A program made the position numbers and the translations under genes. A DNA stretch of 5,785 nt from Candidatus Altimarinota bacterium. Lineage in GTDB: Bacteria > Patescibacteriota > Gracilibacteria > UM-FILTER-43-11. The notes below the pieces were generated by a model that saw nothing but the letters and a program-made list of their open reading frames with translations, had not been told where the DNA came from and searched no databases. The stretch spans positions 1 to 5,785 of the forward strand of contig JAOZLT010000096.1 of NCBI GenBank assembly GCA_029934675.1, read 5' to 3'. Shown in pieces: positions 1 to 5,391 of the stretch; position 1 is the first letter of the stretch, and every line of letters starts with the position of its first letter.

Positions 1-60
1 CTCCTGAAAGAGTTTGATGGCTGGCTGTTCGATGAGGTTGTCTTCGGTATATTGGCTCAT
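1..60 (-). CDS. hsdR: Type I restriction enzyme R subunit HsdR, N-terminal fragment
   Basis: This is the first 20 codons of a gene that runs off the left edge. The start codon is at 60-58 and the peptide begins MSQYTEDNLIEQPAI and continues KLFQE. That opening (a short polar lead, then a T/S-E-x-x-L-I/V-E-x-x-A/L-I-x-x-L-x-x-L/E pattern) is characteristic of HsdR proteins, just ahead of the HSDR_N nuclease domain. HsdR is the motor and endonuclease subunit: it joins HsdM2-HsdS, translocates DNA with ATP and cuts at a distance. Its start lies three bases after the stop of the 154-residue ORF, consistent with co-transcription after hsdS. Domains beyond the N-terminus are outside the window, so intactness cannot be judged. 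Confidence 0.85.
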   Translation of the reverse strand, partial: MSQYTEDNLIEQPAIKLFQE

Positions 61-63
61 GGG

Positions 64-528
64 TTAATATGTTAATTTTATTTTTGCAAGATATATATTC
101 CATGCTTCAAAAGATAATTTTGCAATTTCTAAAGAGTCTATTTTTTTATCTCCAAATTTAATTTCATATCTGCTTTTGGTAACAAAACCACTATTTATTA
201 AATTTAAAAAAGTATGATTATTTCCATGTTCTACTTCATTCTCTGATCGTGATTTTTTACTAAGTTTGCGATGTTTATCTTTATTGGTAAAATCTGCACA
301 AATTGATAACCACTTATTAGATGAGATGTATTGCTCAATATCATTTTTCTTAGTTGGAAATTCTTGAATCAGCCAATCCTTAAAATGATAACACTGACTA
401 CAAAAAGATTTAAAAGCGCTTTCTGCATCTATATTAGATATTTTCCCAGGTAAATAATCATATAATTCTTTAAGTTTTTTCAACTCAAATTTCATAAAAT
501 CATATTTTCGTTGTAATTCTTGATTCAT
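64..528 (-). CDS. Small helical protein of unknown function between hsdS and hsdR
   Basis: This 154-residue soluble protein has no signal peptide or membrane segment. It is a real gene by position: it starts 8 bases after the hsdS stop and ends 3 bases before hsdR, and it is the only long frame in the interval. Visible blocks are a charged, probably helical N-terminus (1-25), CYHFKDWL (46-53), SICADFTNKDKHRKL (75-89), a short beta-like segment YEIKFGDKKI (121-130), and a C-terminal helix with FEAWNIYL (140-147). From memory, this order (YHxKDW, then ADxxNxxKH, then a short beta stretch, then an AW-containing helix) resembles a widespread family of mostly hypothetical bacterial proteins, but I cannot name it. 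The invariant-looking N-x-x-K-H could be a functional site. It does not clearly match the HEPN RNase motif R-x4-6-H, so a nuclease role is speculation. An accessory or modulatory role in the R-M system is inferred only from its place. Confidence 0.8.
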   Translation of the reverse strand: MNQELQRKYDFMKFELKKLKELYDYLPGKISNIDAESAFKSFCSQCYHFKDWLIQEFPTKKNDIEQYISSNKWLSICADFTNKDKHRKLSKKSRSENEVEHGNNHTFLNLINSGFVTKSRYEIKFGDKKIDSLEIAKLSFEAWNIYLAKIKLTY

Positions 529-536
529 ATTTTTAA

Positions 537-1811
537 TTAAATTTGTATATTCAAATCCTCAACACCCACCTCCCCACCAACCAACTTAGGCAAAAGCATA
601 TCTCGTGTTTGATGGAGTTTTTGATTTTTATTTTGCAACAAAAGAATTTCATTAACCATAGGTTCTATCATTGATTCAAACTTTTGAAGCTTGTCATCAT
701 CTGGTATTAGTAATTTAATGCCTTCAATTCCTGAACCACTTATATTCGGCTGTGCTGCACCTAGGGCAATATTTACAATTTCTTTTTGAACGAACTCACT
801 TGGTAATACGCAATAAATAAAGCAATTATTCAAAGATTCTTTCTTTGGGAAAAATTTTCCAACACGCTGATTTACATAAAAAGTTTCTTTTGCTAGTGGC
901 ATAATGCCAAATTTACCAATTGTCGCCCCTGTCATTGCAATTAAAATATCCCTTTTTGTTAGTTTAAATTTATCTGCTTTTTGTACAAATTCATTGCTAA
1001 CTCTATTAACGTTTATTAAATCGATTGTATTATTTTCATTTAAGTTTTTTATTTTAATAATAGGGTTACCAGAATCGCCAAAATCCTTGCTTTTAAATGC
1101 AAACCCCGATTTAATTTTATATAAATTACCAATGCAACCAACCTCCCACCCCTCAGGAATCTCCCCAAATTCCGTACCACTATCAACTATCTTTACCTGT
1201 TCATGACCGGGGAATTTAAAATCTACAAACCACTCTTTGTAAATAAGCTGAGCGGTGTTTTCCAATATTTTAATTCGTTTGGTGTTGTTTTCTATCAGGT
1301 CATCGAAAGCGGAGAGGATTGAGGCGATTTTTTGTTGGGTTTTAAAGTGGGGAGCGCTAAAATTTATTGAAAGTAATTTCTCCAAACTTAAATTATCTTG
1401 AGTAGTTCCTTTAGAAATAAGCTGAAAGTTTTTTTGAAGTAAATCCAGTAAATACTTCACAAACTTAACATCTGACTTTTTTTCGTAAGGGATAAAACCA
1501 ACTATACTATCAGGAAAACATGCGGGAATTGCTAAAATAGCACTATCCGCAATATTGGCGGCTATGGTTATACAAAGCGTGTTAGATTGCCATAATTTAC
1601 TTTGTGCCAACCCATTTTCGTTATAGGTTTGTGAATATGAATTTATGTATAAATTAGCCGATTTTACGTCCCCTGTTTGAATAAAAGGATACTTACCACC
1701 AAATAATACTTTATCATTTCTTGGTCTATGGCGAGAGCGACCACGCTCTACCCTCCCCAAGTCACTTAGGTTTACTCTCTGCCACCCATTTTTTAACTTC
1801 ACATCTATCAT
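537..1811 (-). CDS. hsdS: Type I restriction-modification specificity subunit HsdS
   Basis: HsdS is the DNA-recognition subunit, scaffolding two HsdM and two HsdR and reading a split target. The 424-residue length is normal. The first target-recognition domain spans about 8-155, with GRSRHRPRN (24-32), YPFIQTGDV (41-49) and LCITIAANIADSAIL (79-93). A helical spacer follows (about 157-200: QQKIASILSAFDDLIENN then KRIKILENTAQLIYKEWFVDF). The linker PGHEQVKIVDS and GEIPEGWEV (216-224) opens the second domain (about 217-370), which contains SGFAFKSKDF and ILIAMTGATIGKFG. The distal spacer (about 371-412) ends RDMLLPKLVGGEV. Both domains and both spacers are intact, so a bipartite asymmetric recognition site is expected; its bases cannot be read from sequence alone. 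The start at 1811 overlaps the kilA-N stop by four bases (ATGA), suggesting translational coupling. No inverted repeats or extra hsdS fragments that would allow shuffling are present in the window. Confidence 0.96.
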   Translation of the reverse strand: MIDVKLKNGWQRVNLSDLGRVERGRSRHRPRNDKVLFGGKYPFIQTGDVKSANLYINSYSQTYNENGLAQSKLWQSNTLCITIAANIADSAILAIPACFPDSIVGFIPYEKKSDVKFVKYLLDLLQKNFQLISKGTTQDNLSLEKLLSINFSAPHFKTQQKIASILSAFDDLIENNTKRIKILENTAQLIYKEWFVDFKFPGHEQVKIVDSGTEFGEIPEGWEVGCIGNLYKIKSGFAFKSKDFGDSGNPIIKIKNLNENNTIDLINVNRVSNEFVQKADKFKLTKRDILIAMTGATIGKFGIMPLAKETFYVNQRVGKFFPKKESLNNCFIYCVLPSEFVQKEIVNIALGAAQPNISGSGIEGIKLLIPDDDKLQKFESMIEPMVNEILLLQNKNQKLHQTRDMLLPKLVGGEVGVEDLNIQI

Positions 1812-1822
1812 TTCTTCTTCTT
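1808..1822 (-). promoter_or_regulatory. Coupled stop/start and purine-rich ribosome-binding tract before hsdS
   Basis: The last kilA-N codons are the lysine run AAGAAGAAGAA, immediately followed by ATGA, in which the hsdS ATG (1811-1809) overlaps the kilA-N TGA stop (1810-1808). The purine tract is the only Shine-Dalgarno-like sequence I see ahead of a start codon in this operon. Re-initiation at the ATGA would tie HsdS output to translation of the KilA-N gene. Confidence 0.6.
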
Positions 1823-2713
1823 AAAATTAGTTTTTAAAACCTTTTTCACACTCTTATCAAAATCAGAAACAAACTTTTTATCTTCTTCCTTAAAGCTACT
1901 TTTAAATTTTTCCATTGTAGGATTATTCAATAAAGATTTCATTTGCGTAATAGCTGTTTCGTTTAATTTTCTCAATCTTTCCGTTTTAGAAAGTCTATCT
2001 TTTATAAACTGTGAATTTAGATTCTCCAGATTGGATAATACAAGTAATTGCTCTTGTGTAGCATAATCCCTAATATTCCCATCAAGTTTAGGATTTTCCG
2101 ATTTCCATTGTTTTGCTGTTTTCCCAAACATAGCAAGATTCAACAAATCAGCCTCCTCGGTAAACCATGACCATTTTAGTTTGTTTGGAGTTTTCTCAGG
2201 AATTAAATGGGCATCAACGGCATCTGTGTGAATGCGATAATTAAGTTTTGAAAGAGCACGATTCAATTGCCAGTCTTTTGAAAGCCGTTGTGCTTCAATT
2301 TGCTTGAGTCTTTTAAACTCTTTAACAAGATACAATTTGAATTCAGGATTAAGCCATGTACCAAATTCCAATGCCACATCTTCATGAGCATATGTTCCGC
2401 TTCCGTATCTTCCTGTTTTTGCATGCAGACATTTTCCATTTGTCTTTTCTTTCCATTTTTTAACTGAAAGCATAAAACGGTTTGTTCCTGCCTCATTTTT
2501 AATTCCCTCGAATTCGGTGGAATTAAAATCCGGATTATGAAGTTTCTCCCATACTGCCAAAAATTCAATAGTATTTTTGTTTCGTAACCATTTTTCGATA
2601 AGAGAAAGTCCTCCTTCAAATGAAACGGTCATATCTGTAAGAGAAATATACTTTTCTCCATCAATTTCAATGACATTAATTTGATTGCCATGAACCGTTA
2701 TTTTTTTAGTCAT
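1808..2713 (-). CDS. KilA-N domain DNA-binding protein with a RhuM-type C-terminal tail
   Basis: This 301-residue protein opens MTKKITVHGNQINVIE, followed by YISLTDM (22-28), KWLRNKNTIEFLAVWE (41-56), a SVKKWKEKTNG block (83-93), the GRYGSGTYAHEDVALEFGTW core (101-120) and LNPEFKLYLVKEFKRLK (121-137). This is the KilA-N fold shared by phage and bacterial proteins, thought to bind nucleic acid. A second conserved part follows: LNYRIHTDAV (157-166), EADLLNLAMFGKTAKQWK (187-204) and IRDYATQEQLLVLSNLENLN (214-233). As I recall the family, homologues usually end near NETAITQMKSLL (251-262). Here about 38 more residues follow, including EDKKFVSDFDKSVKKVLK (277-294), nearly the same as the end of the neighbouring RhuM protein, and a poly-lysine finish. 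The start at 2713 is three bases past the rhuM stop. A regulatory or anti-phage accessory role is inferred from context; no catalytic residues are evident. Confidence 0.9.
   Translation of the reverse strand: MTKKITVHGNQINVIEIDGEKYISLTDMTVSFEGGLSLIEKWLRNKNTIEFLAVWEKLHNPDFNSTEFEGIKNEAGTNRFMLSVKKWKEKTNGKCLHAKTGRYGSGTYAHEDVALEFGTWLNPEFKLYLVKEFKRLKQIEAQRLSKDWQLNRALSKLNYRIHTDAVDAHLIPEKTPNKLKWSWFTEEADLLNLAMFGKTAKQWKSENPKLDGNIRDYATQEQLLVLSNLENLNSQFIKDRLSKTERLRKLNETAITQMKSLLNNPTMEKFKSSFKEEDKKFVSDFDKSVKKVLKTNFKKKK
1827..1888 (-). repeat. Copy 1 of a 62-base direct repeat encoding the shared C-terminal tail (kilA-N end)
   Basis: This stretch aligns without gaps to 2724-2785 at an offset of 897 bases. 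By hand count 55 of 62 positions match, with differences at 1830, 1840, 1844, 1847, 1853, 1865 and 1886. It covers the codons for the DKKFVSDFDKSVKK tail of the KilA-N protein. The rest of the two genes is unrelated, so the repeat looks like a copied or converted segment and not the remains of whole-gene duplication. Confidence 0.85.
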
Positions 2714-2716
2714 ATT

Positions 2717-3685
2717 TTAAAGATTATTTTTTAAAATCTTCTTAACACTTTTATCAAAATCCGAAACAAACTTTTTATCTTCATCTTTTTTGAATTTCAA
2801 AAACTCCTTTTCAGCTTTTTTATCTGCCAGTTTTTTAGAAATACTACCCTTATTCAATAGAATTTCCTTTTCATTCAGTCGTAAAAAGTCATCCAGTTTA
2901 CGGATCCAGTCTTCCATTCTCATTGCCTCATTATTCCGCGCCTGCAATTCCGCGAACGAAAGATATTGGTCAACAATTAAATTTAGTTCCTGCAACTCAT
3001 CCTTGGTCAGATAATTCTTTGCCACAAAAACATCTTTACGCTGAATTTTACGTTCAGACATACAAGTAATTCCCATATTTGGTTTTTTTGCATCTGCTCG
3101 CATAGATATAACTTCAGCCGCAGTATGACCGTGTATGCCAAAATGCATTTTGTTTTGTACTGTAGCAAAAAAATCCTGAGTCAAATTGGATTTCGAATTA
3201 TAATCTATGCTGGTGGCATAAATATCCGTGATCTTCTGATAAAAATTTCTTTCGCTGGTGCGAATGTCACGAACACGCTCAATAAGTTCATCAAAGTATG
3301 CATTTCTCTTTCCTTCTTTCAGTCTTTCATCGTCCAACGTGAAACCTTTTACAATGTATTCTTTTAGCCTTTTTGTCGCCCAAATACGAAATTGCGTGCC
3401 CTGTTGAGACTTTACCCGATAACCAACTGAAATAATGACATCAAGGTTGTAATAGATCGGGGCTTTTTGCTGAAATTCGGAATTCCCGAATTTGTGCATA
3501 GTTTGGCTTTCTTCTAGTTCATTTTCTGCATAAATATTTTTAATGTGTTCATTTATAGTGGATTTTGCTTTATTAAAAAGCTGAGCCATTTGCTCTTGAG
3601 TGAGCCATACTGTTTCATCTTCGAGCTTTACCCGAACCTGTAAACCATCGCTTGCTTCGTAAAGAATAATTTGTGAATTTGCCAT
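2717..3685 (-). CDS. rhuM: RhuM-family protein (virulence RhuM / COG3943-like)
   Basis: This 322-residue protein has the hallmark blocks of the RhuM family: IILYEASDGLQVRVKLEDETVWLTQEQMAQLF (6-37), STINEHIKNIY (42-52), YYNLDVIISVGYRVKSQQGTQFRIWATKRL (78-107), EYIVKGFTLDDERLKEG (109-125), NLTQDFFATVQNKMHFGIHGHTAAEVI (167-193), RADAKKPNMGIT (196-207), and VAKNYLTKDELQELN (221-235). The N-terminal part has the look of a helix-turn-helix with LTQEQMAQLF; the C-terminal part is a conserved region of unknown chemistry. The name comes from a Salmonella pathogenicity-island gene; the biochemical function is not established. RhuM genes are recurrently found inside type I R-M operons, as here. The ending SDFDKSVKKILK is typical of the family. 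The ATG at 3685 has only A/T-rich sequence upstream and directly abuts a copy of the hsdM 3' end. Confidence 0.92.
   Translation of the reverse strand: MANSQIILYEASDGLQVRVKLEDETVWLTQEQMAQLFNKAKSTINEHIKNIYAENELEESQTMHKFGNSEFQQKAPIYYNLDVIISVGYRVKSQQGTQFRIWATKRLKEYIVKGFTLDDERLKEGKRNAYFDELIERVRDIRTSERNFYQKITDIYATSIDYNSKSNLTQDFFATVQNKMHFGIHGHTAAEVISMRADAKKPNMGITCMSERKIQRKDVFVAKNYLTKDELQELNLIVDQYLSFAELQARNNEAMRMEDWIRKLDDFLRLNEKEILLNKGSISKKLADKKAEKEFLKFKKDEDKKFVSDFDKSVKKILKNNL
2724..2785 (-). repeat. Copy 2 of the 62-base direct repeat encoding the shared C-terminal tail (rhuM end)
   Basis: This is the partner of 1827-1888, about 89% identical by hand alignment. It encodes the EDKKFVSDFDKSVKKILK tail of the RhuM protein. 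Because an SDFDK-containing tail is normal for RhuM proteins but, to my knowledge, not for KilA-N proteins, this copy is the likelier source. Confidence 0.85.
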
Positions 3686-3710
3686 TTTAATAATTCAGTT
3701 AAATTTTTAT
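3686..3710 (-). repeat. Direct repeat copy A, a duplicate of the hsdM 3' end placed just before rhuM
   Basis: On the plus strand this reads TTTAAT, AATTCAGTTAAATTTTTAT. It matches 3832-3857 except for one extra base (C at 3838) and one A/G difference (3697 versus 3844). On the coding strand it would encode YKNLTELLK in the hsdM frame, against DKNLTELIK at the true hsdM end. It touches the rhuM ATG and so forms the rhuM translation-initiation region. Confidence 0.75.
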
Positions 3711-3831
3711 ATAAATATTGTTTCTCTGCGCATTGTCTGTATAATTTAGCTGGAAGGTAATTTCTTATACGTGGGGCTCCGCATGGTTCCTCTTGAGACT
3801 TCGGTCTCAGCGCATAAGATTCTTCTGCTTA
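3711..3831 (-). other. Putative inserted structured element between hsdM and rhuM
   Basis: This is the sequence bounded by the two copies of the hsdM 3' end. It includes the hsdM stop codon (3831-3829) and is richer in GC than its flanks. Its right half folds strongly (see 3763-3819). It also contains a short direct repeat, TCTCTGCGCAT at 3723-3733 and TCTCAGCGCAT at 3805-3815 (10 of 11). Read on in the hsdM frame past the stop, the interval stays open and rejoins the NLTELLK-like copy. I see no transposase. A non-autonomous palindromic or MITE-like repeat is the best guess; a transcription attenuator or a plain structured spacer are alternatives. Confidence 0.45.
3763..3819 (-). other. Branched hairpin in the hsdM-rhuM gap, possible attenuator or repeat core
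   Basis: The outer stem pairs TCTTATACG (3763-3771) with CGCATAAGA (3811-3819) with one mismatch. Inside it lies a perfect 6-bp hairpin, TGAGAC-TTCG-GTCTCA (3794-3809), whose plus-strand form has the very stable C(UUCG)G loop and whose transcribed form has a CGAA loop. A weak third helix, GGGG (3773-3776) with CCTC (3789-3792), may complete a branched fold. No U-run follows directly in the transcribed direction, so a classical intrinsic terminator is unlikely; RNA stabilisation or partial attenuation after hsdM is possible. Confidence 0.6.
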
Positions 3832-5364
3832 TTTAATCAATTCGGTTAAATTTTTATCAATTCTGTCCATTAGTTCATCGGACTCTTTGTTTAAATCCAT
3901 TAAATCCTTGTGGTATTCCTCCAGTCTTTCTTTGTAGTCATATTCTTCCTCCTCTTTATCCGCCACACCCACATAGCGACCCGCGTTAAGTGAATAGCCT
4001 TGCTCCGCTACTTCTTCAATCGTTGCCACTTTACAAAGCCCTTTTACATCTTCGTAAGGCTTAGCTCCTTCCCTGCCCGCCGAAGCATTAGCGGAGGAGG
4101 GTTCACCTCGATAGTTTCTTACAATATCGGCTATTTGCTGTATTTGTTCGCTAGTCCAATCTCTGTGAGCACGGTCTATTTGATTGTAAATATTTCGGGC
4201 ATCGATGAAAAGAATCTTGTTTTTACGATCTGTGCTTACTTTTCCTTTGTCCAAAAACCAAAGTGTTACAGGTAGAGTTACGGTGTAAAAGAAATTACTG
4301 GAAACGGAAACCATTACATCAACATAGCCTTCATCAATCATTTTTTTGCGGATTTCTTTCTCCTGATTACCTGCGTCTGAAGCTGAATTTGCCATAACAA
4401 AACCAGCTCGTCCATTTTCATTTAATGCACTTAAGAAAATTTGTATCCACAAGTAATTGGCGTTATTAGCATTTGAGATACCTAAATTATAACGAGGGTC
4501 ATCTTTTATTTTCTCCTTATCCACACCCTTTACATTAAAAGGTGGATTAGCCATAACAAAATCGAATTTGTTAATAGAATTATGTAGATCCTGATAAAAA
4601 GTATTGCCGAGTTTTATCTGTCCTTCCAGTCCATGTACGGCAAGGTTCATTTTGCAAAGACGCATTGTTTCATCAACCTTTTCCTGTCCATAGGCCGTTA
4701 TTTCCTTACCGGGATTTTTCTTATGTTCTCTAATTAAATTAGCACTCTGAACAAACATACCCCCCGAACCACAAGCGGGGTCAAATATTCTTCCGTGATA
4801 CGGTTCTATAATCTCTACAATCAGTTTTACTATTGATGTTGGAGTAAAGAACTCACCACCCTTTTGTCCTTCTGTCATGGCGAAATGACCAAGAAAGTAC
4901 TCATAAATCTTTCCAAACACGTCACCCTCATCAATCGGAATGCCGGAAAATGTTTTTAACAGTGTGAACAGGATATCATTTTCCAGTTTGGCATATGTTT
5001 TTGGAAGTACGCCTTCAAGATTTTTGTTGTACTTCTCAATCAGTTTCATCGCTTCGTTAAGGGCATGCCCTATATTTTCGCTTTCAGGTAGGTTGAGTAA
5101 ATAAGAGTATCTTGCTTCTTCGGGTAAGTACATCACGCCTTCTGCCTGAAAATGTGTAGGTGTAAGTTTATCGCCACTACGACTGCCTTTGTATCTTTCT
5201 TTAAGTTCTTTCTCAACAGCGGAAAATTTGCCATCTACAAATCTCAAAAAGATTAGCCCCAATACGGGGACAGAATATTCGTGAGATTTAAGATTTGAGT
5301 TAGCACGCAAGCTGTCTGCAGCGCTCCATAATTTTTTTTCTAAATCACCATTAGATTTATTCAT
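3829..5364 (-). CDS. hsdM: Type I restriction-modification methyltransferase subunit HsdM
   Basis: This 511-residue protein is the SAM-dependent N6-adenine methyltransferase subunit that pairs with HsdS. The HsdM_N helical domain is visible at about 7-160 (LEKKLWSAADSLRANSNL; HEYSVPVLGLIFLRFVD; GDVFGKIYEYFLGHFA). The catalytic domain follows: GGEFFTPTSIVKLIVEII (169-186), SAM-binding motif I DPACGSGGMF (195-204), and catalytic motif IV NPPF (273-276) within DFVMANPPFNVKG. KGLCKVATIEEVAEQGYSLNAGRYVGV (441-467) and an acidic coiled-coil tail (468-511) complete it. All key residues are present. A palindromic repeat adds about a dozen residues (422-433) ahead of YEDVKGLCK, in a loop that varies in length in the family, so activity is probably retained. 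The ATG at 5364 gives the normal N-terminus and has no Shine-Dalgarno sequence. It follows the AbrB-like gene by 27 bases and leads the hsd genes. Confidence 0.97.
   Translation of the reverse strand: MNKSNGDLEKKLWSAADSLRANSNLKSHEYSVPVLGLIFLRFVDGKFSAVEKELKERYKGSRSGDKLTPTHFQAEGVMYLPEEARYSYLLNLPESENIGHALNEAMKLIEKYNKNLEGVLPKTYAKLENDILFTLLKTFSGIPIDEGDVFGKIYEYFLGHFAMTEGQKGGEFFTPTSIVKLIVEIIEPYHGRIFDPACGSGGMFVQSANLIREHKKNPGKEITAYGQEKVDETMRLCKMNLAVHGLEGQIKLGNTFYQDLHNSINKFDFVMANPPFNVKGVDKEKIKDDPRYNLGISNANNANYLWIQIFLSALNENGRAGFVMANSASDAGNQEKEIRKKMIDEGYVDVMVSVSSNFFYTVTLPVTLWFLDKGKVSTDRKNKILFIDARNIYNQIDRAHRDWTSEQIQQIADIVRNYRGEPSSANASAGREGAKPYEDVKGLCKVATIEEVAEQGYSLNAGRYVGVADKEEEEYDYKERLEEYHKDLMDLNKESDELMDRIDKNLTELIK
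3832..3857 (-). repeat. Direct repeat copy B, inside the last codons of hsdM
   Basis: This is the partner of 3686-3710. It encodes the NLTELIK end of HsdM just before the TAA stop. The two copies sit 147 bases apart (49 codons) when aligned on their common AAATTTTTAT end, so they are in the same reading frame. Confidence 0.75.
4071..4101 (-). repeat. GC-rich palindromic repeat inserted in frame in hsdM
   Basis: The plus strand reads CCCTGCCCGC, then CGAAGCATTA, then GCGGAGGAGGG. The arms pair over ten base pairs with one bulged A and one G-G mismatch, leaving a 10-base loop. It is sharply GC-richer than the surrounding AT-rich gene. On the coding strand it gives PSSANASAGR, low-complexity residues unlike the flanking conserved HsdM blocks. 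From memory, similar GC-rich palindromes with AAGC or TTCGGCGG cores are dispersed in many CPR genomes, sometimes inside genes; I cannot confirm copy number here because only one copy lies in this window. Confidence 0.65.
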
Positions 5365-5365
5365 G

Positions 5366-5390
5366 ATTATTTACTTTTTTAACAAATAAT
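5366..5390 (-). promoter_or_regulatory. AT-rich inverted repeat immediately upstream of hsdM
   Basis: ATTATTT (5366-5372) and AAATAAT (5384-5390) form a perfect 7-bp inverted repeat filling the gap between the AbrB-like gene and the hsdM start. It could be an operator or a weak hairpin over the hsdM initiation region. In such AT-rich DNA a repeat of this kind can arise by chance. Confidence 0.25.
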
Positions 5391-5391
5391 T

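Noticed and set aside
904..1206. Open frame on the plus strand across hsdS
   Set aside because: It lies wholly inside hsdS in the opposite strand and its peptide is a low-complexity mirror of the HsdS codons; no independent gene signals.
537..1811. Phase-variable, invertible hsdS cassette
   Set aside because: Only one complete hsdS is present, with no inverted repeats, partial hsdS copies or recombinase gene in the window.
2263..2619. 118-codon frame on the minus strand inside the KilA-N gene
   Set aside because: An alternative frame of a strongly conserved domain; the real frame carries all family motifs.
2790..3367. Two plus-strand frames (2790-3014 and 3125-3367) across rhuM
   Set aside because: Antisense shadows of conserved RhuM codons with no recognisable protein features.
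2717..3685. HGHTAAE in the RhuM protein read as a Fic-type HPFxxGN/AMPylase motif
   Set aside because: The residues do not fit the Fic motif, and HGHTAAEVI with RADAKKPNMG is a normal part of RhuM-family proteins.
4000..4275. Plus-strand frame across hsdM
   Set aside because: Antisense to the conserved HsdM C-terminal region; the peptide has no family resemblance.
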